Notes: generated from the letters alone by a model not told the origin. 16,222 bases of DNA from an uncultured Chloroflexota bacterium (GCA_937876225.1 CALFIC010000116.1:1-16222); one strand, 5' to 3'; positions 6,034-13,502 are shown, counted from the first letter of the stretch. Program-made: numbers and translations.

Positions 6034-7721
6034 CCACACCGATTATCAACGTCAACCAACTCAGCTTCAGCTACCGGCGCCAGCCTCAGCCGGCAATTGC
6101 CGATGTATCGTTTGCATTAAATCCTGGTAGTGTCACCGCTATTATCGGCAAAGCCGGGGCCGGCAAAAGCACGTTGTGTGCGTTGCTCGCCGGCTTCATG
6201 CCACAGTTTTTTCGTGGCAAAACCAGTGGTAGTCTGCAGGTCGATGGGCGTGACCCACTAGCGAGTAGCATCATCGAAATGTTGCCCCATGTGACGATGG
6301 TCACCAGCCAAGCCAGCACCCAAATCTCGGGGGTCTGCTTTAGTGTGGCCGAGGAAGTAGGCTTTGCCCTGCAAAATTTGTCGCTCCCCATCGCCGAAAT
6401 CACCCAGCGGGTGCAACACGCCATGGAATTGATGGAAATCACCCATTTGGCCGAGCGTTCACCCTTCCAATTATCAGGTGGACAACAACAACGCCTCGTC
6501 ATCGCCGCAGCCCTCGCCCTCAGCCCACCTGTGTTGATCCTCGACGAACCCACCGCCCAACTCGACCCGCCGGCAGTGGCGGCGCTGGGCGTCACCCTGC
6601 GCAACTTGGCGCAGGCCGGGCAAACCATCGTCGTAGCCGAACATCACCTCGATTGGGTAGGGGCCTACGCCGACCGCGTACTGGTGCTTCGTGATGGCCA
6701 ACTGATTGCAGACGACGCGCCGCGGGCGATTTTGAGCGACGAAAGCCGCGCCGACGGCCGGCCCTACTGCGTACGGCTCAGTCACTATGCCCAACGCCAC
6801 GGCGTCTGGCTGGCAGAGCACCCCACCGCAATTACACCAGCTGAGCTGAGCGCTGGGATTGATGCGACGGCAACGGTGGCAGAAGTCACCCGCCCGTTGG
6901 CCACTGCCCCCACCACCAGTACGATTTTGGACATCGAAAACGTATCATTTACCTACCCCAATGGTGTAGCGGTATTGCACGGCGTCAACCTACACATCGC
7001 CCAAGGCGAACGCATCGCTTTGCTAGGGCGCAACGGCGCCGGCAAAAGCACGTTGCTCCGCCACTTCAATGGACTGTTGCGCCCGCAACAGGGTCATGTC
7101 AAGTTGTTAGGACACGACATCAAAAATACCGCACCGGGGGCATCGGCGCCCCATGCCAGCATCGTGTTTCAAGATGTGCGCAATCAGTTGTTTGCCGCCA
7201 CCATCCGGGCTGAAGTCAGCTTTGGACCAAGCATGCTGAAATTATCCGCCGCCGAGGTTACCCGCCGTGTCGACACTGCCCTCGCCATCTGTGGGCTGAC
7301 GGCATTGGCTGACACTCACCCCTACGACGTCCCAGTCGCGCAACGCCGCCTCGTTGCCACTGCCGCCATCATGGCACTCGAAAGTGACCTCATCGCCCTC
7401 GATGAGCCAACCGCCGGGCTCGACGAAGCCAATATCACTCAACTCGTAACCGCCATGGACCACGCCAGTGCGCATGGCCGGGCGGTGGTACTCGTCAGCC
7501 ATGATCTCGATTTTTGTGCGGCGCATACCGACCGGGTGGTACTCATCCAAGCCGGGGTGGTTGCGATTGATGCACGTTGGGACGAGCTTACCAGTGCGCA
7601 GCTCACCGTACTCAAACAAGAAGTGGGCTTGCCGCTCGGGCAAGCCACGTGTGTCGATCGGGCAATTGCGCCACAGAGTGCGTTGGCGCGCGTGTTGTGT
7701 CAGCCGTCAGCGTTGCAATGA
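6030..7721 (+). CDS. Energy-coupling factor transporter ATPase, two fused ABC domains
   Basis: A 563-residue fusion of two ABC ATPase domains that powers the ECF importer. Domain 1 (~4-250): Walker A GKAGAGKST (40-48), Q-loop Q94, signature LSGGQ (148-152), Walker B LILDEP (169-174), switch histidines 205/206. Domain 2 (~298-530): Walker A GRNGAGKST (333-341), Q381, Walker B LIALDEP (454-460), switch H491. The second signature is VPVAQ (434-438) instead of LSGGQ, so the ATP site made with domain 1's Walker A is probably weakened; asymmetric sites occur in many ABC proteins. The start at 6030 overlaps the ecfT stop (ATGA), with GGGAGG upstream. It ends 15 nt inside the convergent thioesterase gene. 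As the only ATPase in the operon, it suggests a dedicated motor. Confidence 0.93.
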   Translation: MTTPIINVNQLSFSYRRQPQPAIADVSFALNPGSVTAIIGKAGAGKSTLCALLAGFMPQFFRGKTSGSLQVDGRDPLASSIIEMLPHVTMVTSQASTQISGVCFSVAEEVGFALQNLSLPIAEITQRVQHAMELMEITHLAERSPFQLSGGQQQRLVIAAALALSPPVLILDEPTAQLDPPAVAALGVTLRNLAQAGQTIVVAEHHLDWVGAYADRVLVLRDGQLIADDAPRAILSDESRADGRPYCVRLSHYAQRHGVWLAEHPTAITPAELSAGIDATATVAEVTRPLATAPTTSTILDIENVSFTYPNGVAVLHGVNLHIAQGERIALLGRNGAGKSTLLRHFNGLLRPQQGHVKLLGHDIKNTAPGASAPHASIVFQDVRNQLFAATIRAEVSFGPSMLKLSAAEVTRRVDTALAICGLTALADTHPYDVPVAQRRLVATAAIMALESDLIALDEPTAGLDEANITQLVTAMDHASAHGRAVVLVSHDLDFCAAHTDRVVLIQAGVVAIDARWDELTSAQLTVLKQEVGLPLGQATCVDRAIAPQSALARVLCQPSALQ

Positions 7722-8210
7722 TTCGGGGCGTGTCAACAGCAACGTGGTGGTGCCGTGAGCGTAGATGACGCCGTTGGCGTCGGTGATGCGCCCATCGGCA
7801 GTGGCCGTTTTGCTGCCTATATGGATGGCGCGCCCTTCGGCGCGCATTTCGCCACTTTCGTTGAGCATCGGCTTAGTGAAATTGATTTTGATTTCGAGGG
7901 TGACATAGCCCACCCCTTGAGGCAACATCGTCATCACCGCCACCGCCATAGCGGTATCGAGCAAGGCACAGGCCAGCCCACCATGGGTGATACCCATCGG
8001 GTTGTAGTGGAACTCTTGGGGCACGACAGTAAACAAGGCATACCCTTCGTGCCATTCTCGGCCGTGGATATCGAGCAATTTGAGCATCGGCGAGACCGGC
8101 ATATCGCCGGCACGCACGGCATTGATGTATTCGGTGCCACTCATTTGGCGCATCTGATTGATATAGAGCGACGGGCTTTGCCACGTCACGAGGCGCTGTT
8201 GTTCTGTCAT
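7707..8210 (-). CDS. Hotdog-fold thioesterase, PaaI family
   Basis: A 167-residue PaaI-type acyl-CoA thioesterase. The core HYNPMGITHGGLACALLDTA (68-87) carries the family HGG motif (76-78) and acidic D85, followed by VTLEIKINFTKP (103-114) and the late strands GRAIHIGSKTATADG and YAHGTTTLLL. Members hydrolyse small or aromatic acyl-CoA esters; the substrate is not evident. The ATG overlaps the GNAT stop in an ATGA arrangement, so the two are co-translated. Its last 15 bases overlap the end of the ECF ATPase gene on the other strand. Confidence 0.88.
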   Translation of the reverse strand: MTEQQRLVTWQSPSLYINQMRQMSGTEYINAVRAGDMPVSPMLKLLDIHGREWHEGYALFTVVPQEFHYNPMGITHGGLACALLDTAMAVAVMTMLPQGVGYVTLEIKINFTKPMLNESGEMRAEGRAIHIGSKTATADGRITDANGVIYAHGTTTLLLTRPESLQR

Positions 8211-8701
8211 GACATTCGCTTTCGTTGCATCACAAATGATTTCCCACCCACACGGTTGACAATTTCTTCAATCACCACAAACCCCGCCCGTTGATAGAGC
8301 CGGATGGCAGGATTCCCTTCCCTGACCGTCAGTGCCACATCAATCTGGCGCGCATCGGCCACGGCGTTCAAGCCAGCCATGAGCGTCGCACCAATACCCT
8401 GGCCATGAAAATCGGGGTGCACGGCGATGGCCAGTTCGTGATGCGCCGTCGGCACATCGACGATATTATCGTGTTGCACCGGACGCGCCCAGGCCGCGCC
8501 GACAACCTGCGCTGCCACCACCGCTACCACACCGATATCAGTGGCTTGCCCCCAATCAGCCACGTATTCTTGCAAATCGGGGTGAGTTTTCGCCTCGTGA
8601 TAACTCTGTGCACCATCCTCACTCATGCGCGCCGCATAATAAAGCATTTCCCACAACGATTCTGCGTCACTCGCCTGCGCGACCCGCACCATAAATTGCA
8701 T
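8207..8701 (-). CDS. GNAT-family N-acetyltransferase
   Basis: A 164-residue GCN5-related acetyltransferase. The acetyl-CoA binding motif HPDFHGQGIGATLM (about 97-110; usual form R/QxxGxG/A) and the NPAIRLYQRAGFV motif B are clear; the N-terminus VRVAQASDAESLWEML is a typical GNAT opening. The acceptor is unknown. I chose 8701 because GAGGA lies 5 nt upstream; starts at 8722 (no Shine-Dalgarno) and 8692 are alternatives. It is the first gene of a two-gene operon with the thioesterase. A TAAAAT -10-like hexamer lies upstream around 8732-8737, without a good -35. Confidence 0.88.
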   Translation of the reverse strand: MQFMVRVAQASDAESLWEMLYYAARMSEDGAQSYHEAKTHPDLQEYVADWGQATDIGVVAVVAAQVVGAAWARPVQHDNIVDVPTAHHELAIAVHPDFHGQGIGATLMAGLNAVADARQIDVALTVREGNPAIRLYQRAGFVVIEEIVNRVGGKSFVMQRKRMS

Positions 8702-8745
8702 ATTTCCTCGATTCACCCCCATGATCCATGAATATTTTAGATGAT

Positions 8746-8755
8746 TTTGCGCAAA
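8746..8755. repeat. 10-bp palindrome in the GNAT/HAD divergent region
   Basis: TTTGCGCAAA is self-complementary and lies 45 bp upstream of the GNAT start, a plausible operator position for that gene. Confidence 0.25.
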
Positions 8756-8821
8756 CTATGGCATAACGCATTAGCAGTGACTTATCATATATCAATACAA
8801 AAATCTCTGCGCCCTCCGTGT

Positions 8822-8886
8822 ACCCTGTGCGAGACAAAAAATCTCTCAGGCTGCATATACCCTGTGCGAGACAAAAAATCTCTCAG
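8822..8886. repeat. 28-bp exact direct repeat, two copies, 37-bp period
   Basis: Copies at 8822-8849 and 8859-8886 are identical and separated by 9 nt. Each has GAGA and TCTC arms around CAAAAAA. Partial echoes flank them: AAAAATCTCT plus GCCCTCC before the first copy (~8799-8817) and GCCCTCC after the second (~8887-8893). The array lies just upstream of the proposed promoter for the dehalogenase-photolyase pair. Two copies with such a short gap do not make a CRISPR. Confidence 0.7.
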
Positions 8887-8898
8887 CCCTCCGGATTA

Positions 8899-8907
8899 TG
8901 GTATAAA
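8899..8907 (+). promoter_or_regulatory. Extended -10 promoter candidate for the dehalogenase-photolyase pair
   Basis: It reads TGGTATAAA (TGn plus 5 of 6). A start near 8914 leaves a ~24-nt leader to the ATG at 8938. No good -35 is seen, as is common with extended -10 promoters. The TATAAACAAAA context recurs at 11070-11080 upstream of kimA. Confidence 0.45.
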
Positions 8908-8937
8908 CAAAACAATGCGCATAACACAAGGAACACG

Positions 8938-9615
8938 ATGACCACGGTAATTGCATTTGATGTCTACGGCACACTGGTTGACCCACTCGCCATCGCCGCC
9001 GCCCTCGGGCCGTGGTGTGGCGCGCAGAGCCAACTCGTGGCTACCATATGGCGCCAACAGCAACTCGAATACACGTGGCGGCGTAGTGCCATGGGTCGCT
9101 ATGTCGATTTTGCCATTGTCACCGCCCAAGCATTACAGGCCGCCCTCGCCGATGCCCGCTGCTATGTCAGTAGCGCCGATCAACAACAAATCTGCCAACT
9201 ATATACCCAACTCCCAGCCGATCCCCACGCCATCACCGCCCTACAATCCCTACGGAACGCCGGCTTTCGCTGTGTGGCGTTCAGCAACGCGACCCCTGGC
9301 ATGCTGAGCACACTCCTCAATGCAAATGGTATCGCCCAACACCTCGATGCCATCATTAGTCTGCACGAGGTCCGCCGCTACAAACCCCACACCGATGCCT
9401 ACCACTTCCTAGCACAGCACTGCCAGACCCGGCGCGACAATTGCTGGCTGGTGTCATCCAATAGTTGGGATGTGCTGGGCGCCATCCACGCCGGGCTACA
9501 TGGCATCTGGGTGCGCCCCGATGGGACACCCAACGAGCCATGGGAATTTGCCCCCGATGTCAGCCTGCCCGACTTCCCGACCCTGGTCGATTATGCCCGT
9601 ATCAATATTCGCTAA
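8938..9615 (+). CDS. L-2-haloacid dehalogenase (HAD superfamily, type II)
   Basis: A 225-residue HAD-family hydrolase whose active-site set matches the well-studied L-2-haloacid dehalogenases with a constant two-residue offset: nucleophile D8 in FDVYGTLVD, T12, R39, S116-N117 (FSNAT), K149 (RYKPH), Y155, S173, N175, W177 and D178 (SSNSWD). These enzymes hydrolyse L-2-haloalkanoates to D-2-hydroxy acids through an aspartyl ester. The complete set supports this reaction, although many homologues act on unknown substrates. The start at 8938 has AAGGA 8 nt upstream; a longer frame from 8818 would translate the direct repeats and is rejected. It is followed 27 nt later by photolyase. Confidence 0.9.
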   Translation: MTTVIAFDVYGTLVDPLAIAAALGPWCGAQSQLVATIWRQQQLEYTWRRSAMGRYVDFAIVTAQALQAALADARCYVSSADQQQICQLYTQLPADPHAITALQSLRNAGFRCVAFSNATPGMLSTLLNANGIAQHLDAIISLHEVRRYKPHTDAYHFLAQHCQTRRDNCWLVSSNSWDVLGAIHAGLHGIWVRPDGTPNEPWEFAPDVSLPDFPTLVDYARINIR

Positions 9616-9640
9616 CACTTCAGCAGAAATACACTACAAT
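9612..9640 (+). promoter_or_regulatory. Possible internal promoter before photolyase
   Basis: CTAACA (9612-9617, 4 of 6), 17 bp, TACAAT (9635-9640, 5 of 6). A start near 9647 would lie after the ATG at 9643 and 8 nt before the ATG at 9655, favouring near-leaderless initiation at 9655. This is speculative. Confidence 0.3.
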
Positions 9641-9642
9641 TT

Positions 9643-11064
9643 ATGTCAACTTGTATGATTCATTGGTTCCGCCGCGACCTACGCCTCGCCGACAACCCCG
9701 CCCTGACCGTTGCCAGCCAACGTGGTCAGCATCGCGTAATTGCCTTGTTTGTGGTCGATGAACAGTTAGTTAATTCACCCCGAGTCGGTCCCAACCGCCT
9801 CGCTTTTTTGGCGGAGCGGTTACGCACCCTGCATGCCGAGCTCCAGCAACACGGCAGTAGTTTGCTGATTGCCTATGGTGATCCTGCCGATGTAATTGTG
9901 CAGTTATGTAAAAAACATGGGGCCGCAGGCGTGACGTGGCAAGCCGACAGCGCCCCATGGGCCCGTCGGCGCGACCAACGAGTGGCGGATATTCTGCAAC
10001 AGCAGGGGGTTGCCACATACATCCGCGACAGCCTGACCATCATGCCGGCCACCAAAATCCTCAGCGACAAAGGCACGCCCTACACCGTATTTACCCCCTA
10101 TTACCGCAATTGGAGTCGGCAATTACAGGTCGAGCCAGCCCTCCCCGTCCCGCCACTCCAAATGGTCGCCGGACTCCCGACGCAACCACAATGGCCTAAC
10201 TGGCCAACTACCACCATTCCATTGCCTGACAGCCACGCAGCCACGGCCCAACAATTACTCAGTACCTTTAGCGCTCGCCGTATCAACGATTATGGCGATG
10301 GGCGCAATCTGCTGGCCAAGCCCGGCACTTCAGCACTCTCGCCCTACCTACGCTTCGGGATTATCTCGGCGCAGGCATGTGCCCGAGCCGCCATCGTCGC
10401 CCAACGCCAAGCACCACCGTCTGCGGAGCGCAGTGGCGCCGAGGTCTGGTTGAGCGAGCTGGCCTGGCGTGATTTTTATCAGCAGATTTTGTATCACTTC
10501 CCCCACGTCACCAGTGGCGCATTTCGCCCCATGTACGACGACCTCGCCTGGGACAACAACCCCGCTTACTTTGCGGCGTGGTGCCAAGGAATGACGGGCT
10601 ACCCCATCGTCGACGCCGCCATGCGCCAACTGAGTAGCACCGGCTGGATGCACAACCGTGCCCGCATGATTGTGGCATCGTTCCTCACCAAAGATTTACT
10701 CATCGATTGGCGCTGGGGCGAGCGCTACTTTATGCAGCAGCTCATCGACGGCGATACCGCCGCCAACAACGGCGGTTGGCAATGGGCTGCCGGTACCGGT
10801 ACCGACGCCCAACCCTACTTCCGGATTTTCAATCCCACCAGTCAAGGCGAGACATTTGACCCCGATGGTGCATACGTCAAGCGTTACGTTCCTGAGTTGG
10901 CCAATGTCCCCACCAAATACATCCATGCGCCGTGGCTGATGCCCCCCATGCTGATGCGCGAAGTGCGCTGTCTGATTGGGCACGATTATCCGGCGCCGAT
11001 TGTGGATCATGCCACCCAACGAGGGCGGGCATTGGCCATGTACAAATTGGTTCGCCCCGAGTAA
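9643..11064 (+). CDS. phrB: Deoxyribodipyrimidine (CPD) photolyase, class I
   Basis: A 473-residue class I CPD photolyase, which splits UV-induced cyclobutane dimers using blue light and FADH-. The N-terminal domain opens with WFRRDLRLADN (8-18). The FAD domain includes WLSELAWRDFYQ (269-280, with E272 and W275 at the lesion contact), TGYPIVDAAMRQL (318-330), TGWMHNRARM (333-342) and NNGGWQWAAGTGTDA (375-389). The electron-transfer tryptophans W303, W356 and W379 and flavin-facing N375 correspond to E. coli W306, W359, W382 and N378. The start is uncertain: neither 9643 nor the ATG at 9655 has a Shine-Dalgarno, and the second fits family N-termini. Co-transcription with the dehalogenase is likely. 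Confidence 0.96.
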   Translation: MSTCMIHWFRRDLRLADNPALTVASQRGQHRVIALFVVDEQLVNSPRVGPNRLAFLAERLRTLHAELQQHGSSLLIAYGDPADVIVQLCKKHGAAGVTWQADSAPWARRRDQRVADILQQQGVATYIRDSLTIMPATKILSDKGTPYTVFTPYYRNWSRQLQVEPALPVPPLQMVAGLPTQPQWPNWPTTTIPLPDSHAATAQQLLSTFSARRINDYGDGRNLLAKPGTSALSPYLRFGIISAQACARAAIVAQRQAPPSAERSGAEVWLSELAWRDFYQQILYHFPHVTSGAFRPMYDDLAWDNNPAYFAAWCQGMTGYPIVDAAMRQLSSTGWMHNRARMIVASFLTKDLLIDWRWGERYFMQQLIDGDTAANNGGWQWAAGTGTDAQPYFRIFNPTSQGETFDPDGAYVKRYVPELANVPTKYIHAPWLMPPMLMREVRCLIGHDYPAPIVDHATQRGRALAMYKLVRPE

Positions 11065-11116
11065 CAGTGGGTATAAACAAAATCCACAAAATCCGTAGCG
11101 ATTTCCTGTTTACATC

Positions 11117-11145
11117 TTGACCATATCCTACAGAAGTGCTATATT
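11117..11145 (+). promoter_or_regulatory. Promoter of kimA
   Basis: -35 TTGACC (11117-11122, 5 of 6), 17-bp spacer ending in TGC, -10 TATATT (11140-11145, 5 of 6); the TGn makes it also an extended -10. Transcription would start near 11152, leaving a leader of ~106 nt. Confidence 0.65.
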
Positions 11146-11151
11146 CTCCCC

Positions 11152-11257
11152 GTGCATGGTAATCTCCGTAACCCATCGCCCATACACTGGCAATGTCGCC
11201 ACGCAACACGTTTGTGATTCGCGTGGTTTTGTTGTCTATTACGACAAAAGGAATTGT
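11152..11257 (+). promoter_or_regulatory. Structured 5' leader of kimA
   Basis: The leader can fold a hairpin with a CCACGC/GCGTGG stem (11199-11204/11221-11226) capped by CAC-GTTT-GTG. A second, TTTTGT/ACAAAA (11227-11232/11244-11249), ends directly at the Shine-Dalgarno AAAGGAA (11247-11253). It could modulate ribosome access. I do not see the conserved blocks of the c-di-AMP (ydaO) riboswitch that controls Bacillus kimA. No ORF is credible here. Confidence 0.35.
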
Positions 11258-13099
11258 ATGCTCGCCGAAATGAAGCGCTTGCTGGTAGGCAAGCCGCTGT
11301 CCAACGAACAACTCGCCCATGAGCGTTTGCCCAAACGCACCGCCTTGGCAGTTTTTTCGTCCGATGCGCTTTCGTCAGTGGCCTATGCGACCGAAGCGAT
11401 TTTGATTGCCTTGATGTTTGCCAACCGGCAAGCACTGGGGCTGGCAACCCCCATTGCCATCGGGATTACGTTACTCCTCATCACCGTAGCGTTTTCGTAT
11501 CGCCAAACCATCATGGCCTACCCCCAAGGTGGTGGCTCATACATCGTATCACGCGAGAATCTCGGCACTGTTCCATCACTCGTTGCCGCTGCCTCACTCT
11601 TGATTGACTATATTTTGACCGTGGCCGTCAGTATGTCAGCCGGTGTCGCAGCCGTTACCTCGGCCTTCCCTTGGCTCGACCCCTACCGGGTCACGCTGGC
11701 CGTCATTTTGATTGCGGTGTTGACGCTCGCTAATTTGCGGGGGCTCAAAGAATCAGGCAACATGTTTGCCATCCCGACCTACGCCTTTATCATCAGTATG
11801 TTTGTATTGATTGGTATCGGGTTGTACAACATGGCCACCGGGCATATTGCCCCAGCCCCCACACCATTGATTCCCCATGCCGAATTAGGCCATTCCATCA
11901 CCATCTTTTTGATTTTGCGAGCCTTTGCCGCAGGATGTACCGCACTGACCGGCATCGAAGCCATTAGCGATGGTGTACCGGCCTTCAACAAGCCCGAATC
12001 ACGCAATGCCTCGATTACTTTGGTGATCATGATTGTGATTTTGAGCTTGATGTTCCTCGGCATCACGGTGCTCGCCGAGTCATATCACATCATTCCCGAT
12101 GGTGCAGCCGAGCCCGAAACGGCTAATTCACAATTAGCGCGTGCGATTCTCGGCGGCAGTACGTTTTTTTATTACATCATTCAAGGCGCAACAATGCTGA
12201 TTTTGATCCTTGCATCAAATACCGCATTTGCCGACTTCCCACGCTTGTCATACTTCCTGGCTGTTGACCGCTTTTTGCCCCGTCAATTCGCCCAACGCGG
12301 TGACCGCTTGGTCTTCTCGAACGGCATCATCTTCCTTGGCCTGGTATCAGCGATTCTCGTGATTATCTTTAGTGCCCGCGAGCAATTGTTGTTGCCGCTC
12401 TATGCCGTCGGCGTCTTTATGTCATTCACGATTTCGCAATTCAGTATGGTACAGCGCTGGCGTAAGCTCCGTACTCCCGGCTGGGTTGGCAGTGCCATCG
12501 TCAATGGGCTAGGTGCCTTGGTGACCGGCGTAGTGCTAGTAGTGATTGCCTCGACCAAGTTCCTCGAAGGGGCATGGGCGGTATTGTTGCTCATCCCAAT
12601 TTTGGTGATTATTTTGCTCAATATCCGCAAACATTACCTTGATGTGGCTGAGCAATTATCACTCACCGATGCACCGCCCCCAGTCGCATTACGTCGCCAT
12701 ACGGTGCTGGTGTTGATTAGCGGCGTGCATCGCGGTGTCATCCCCGCCTTGCAATATGGCTTGTCACTCACCCCAGACAACATCCGCGCCCTCTACATCG
12801 ACATGGATGCCGATAGCACCGCCCGCCTCAAAGACAAATGGGGCAAATGGGGCAGCGGCATTGAACTCGAAATCTTGCCCTCACCCTATCGCTCATTGGT
12901 CATGCCGATTCGCACCTATATCGACCAACTCTCCAACCGCTATCACGACGACGTCTTGACCGTGGTATTGCCAGAATTCATCCCTAATCGCTGGTGGCAA
13001 AACTTCTTGCACAACCAGACCGCCTTGGCCATCAAGACGATGTTGCTCTTTACCAAAAACGTCGTAGTGGTCAGCGTCCCCTATCACCTCGATCATTAA
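11258..13099 (+). CDS. kimA: KimA-type high-affinity potassium importer (APC superfamily, KUP-like)
   Basis: A 613-residue homologue of Bacillus subtilis KimA (YdaO), an H+/K+ symporter. The opening MKRLLVGKPL and SSDALSSVAYATE align without gaps to Bacillus, putting D36 and Y43, described there as K+ ligands, at the same numbers. SYRQTIMAYPQGGGSYIVS, DYILTVAVSMSAG, TGIEAISDGVPAF, RGDRLVFSNGIIFLG and LPLYAVGVF follow along a 12-helix body. The cytoplasmic C-terminal domain (~480-613) ends NRWWQNFLHNQTALAI...VSVPYHLDH, as in Bacillus. Many homologues carry the generic label amino acid permease. The start at 11258 is set by AAAGGAA and the alignment; an upstream ATG at 11117 overlaps the -35. 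A strong terminator follows. Confidence 0.88.
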   Translation: MLAEMKRLLVGKPLSNEQLAHERLPKRTALAVFSSDALSSVAYATEAILIALMFANRQALGLATPIAIGITLLLITVAFSYRQTIMAYPQGGGSYIVSRENLGTVPSLVAAASLLIDYILTVAVSMSAGVAAVTSAFPWLDPYRVTLAVILIAVLTLANLRGLKESGNMFAIPTYAFIISMFVLIGIGLYNMATGHIAPAPTPLIPHAELGHSITIFLILRAFAAGCTALTGIEAISDGVPAFNKPESRNASITLVIMIVILSLMFLGITVLAESYHIIPDGAAEPETANSQLARAILGGSTFFYYIIQGATMLILILASNTAFADFPRLSYFLAVDRFLPRQFAQRGDRLVFSNGIIFLGLVSAILVIIFSAREQLLLPLYAVGVFMSFTISQFSMVQRWRKLRTPGWVGSAIVNGLGALVTGVVLVVIASTKFLEGAWAVLLLIPILVIILLNIRKHYLDVAEQLSLTDAPPPVALRRHTVLVLISGVHRGVIPALQYGLSLTPDNIRALYIDMDADSTARLKDKWGKWGSGIELEILPSPYRSLVMPIRTYIDQLSNRYHDDVLTVVLPEFIPNRWWQNFLHNQTALAIKTMLLFTKNVVVVSVPYHLDH

Positions 13100-13105
13100 T
13101 CGACC

Positions 13106-13151
13106 GCAAAAAATCCCCCCACCAGTTAGCGCTGGTGGGGGGATTTTTTGC
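13106..13151. terminator. Strong intrinsic terminator after kimA
   Basis: A perfect 20-bp inverted repeat (13106-13125 with 13132-13151) encloses a 6-nt loop. The core is CCCCCCACCAG/CTGGTGGGGGG, flanked by A6 on the left and T6 on the right, so it could act in both directions. It starts 7 nt after the kimA stop. Confidence 0.93.
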
Positions 13152-13462
13152 ATACGGCGTAATGCCGTGGCACGCGGCGAGGGTAATTACCACGACCAAC
13201 ATACGCAAGGGCGTTGCTCTCTGCTATGCAATACCGCCCCGTTGGGGCGAGAGATATAATTCTTCCGCGGAGACACGGATATGCGTAGCCAAAACAAATA
13301 GCCGACCAACGGAGATTCCACGCTCCGGGTGCCAGCGCCCTGCATGGAATGACGCTAGGGGTGACATGTTGGCGTTGCGGTCGCGCCCTACATGAAATGA
13401 CGCTAAGGGTGACATGTTGGCGTTGCTCTCGCACCCTGCATAGAATCACGCTATATGCCACC
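13152..13462. other. Intergenic stretch with tandem repeats, no credible gene
   Basis: Short ORFs on both strands here are repeat-derived and resemble nothing. The stretch holds a CGCCCC-GTT-GGGGCG hairpin (13235-13249), the 48-bp tandem repeat (13335-13455) and a degenerate repeat relative near 13196-13232. It is bounded by terminators on both sides, so it is probably not transcribed from the neighbouring genes. Confidence 0.6.
13335..13455. repeat. 48-bp tandem repeat, about 2.5 copies
   Basis: Units at 13335-13382 and 13383-13430 differ at few positions. A third, partial unit runs from 13431 to about 13455. The shared core is AATGACGCTA-GGGTGACATGTTGGCGTTGC split by one variable base. GGCGTTGCTCTC at 13419-13430 recurs exactly at 13210-13221. 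There is no spacer between units, so it is not a CRISPR. Confidence 0.8.
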
Positions 13463-13502
13463 AAAAAGCCCCCCACGTCCCACATTGTGGGGCATGGGGG
13501 GC
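13463..13502 (-). terminator. Intrinsic terminator of the SPFH gene
   Basis: Read on the minus strand, an 8-bp GCCCCCCA/TGGGGGGC stem, a small internal loop and a CCCAC/GTGGG inner stem are followed by T5 (13463-13467 complement). It begins 12 nt after the SPFH stop. Confidence 0.85.

Noticed and set aside
8822..8886. Possible CRISPR fragment
   Set aside because: Only two 28-bp copies with a 9-nt gap that itself shares sequence with the flanks; no cas genes or unique spacers.
8818..8937. 40-residue N-terminal extension of the haloacid dehalogenase
   Set aside because: It would translate the direct repeats and the promoter; the internal ATG at 8938 has AAGGA and the family N-terminus.
11117..11257. 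47-residue N-terminal extension of KimA
   Set aside because: The extra codons overlap the -35/-10 and have no family similarity; a Shine-Dalgarno and exact alignment with Bacillus KimA place the start at 11258.
13335..13455. CRISPR or small coding gene
   Set aside because: Units are contiguous without spacers, and ORFs on both strands simply translate the repeat with no recognisable product or ribosome site.
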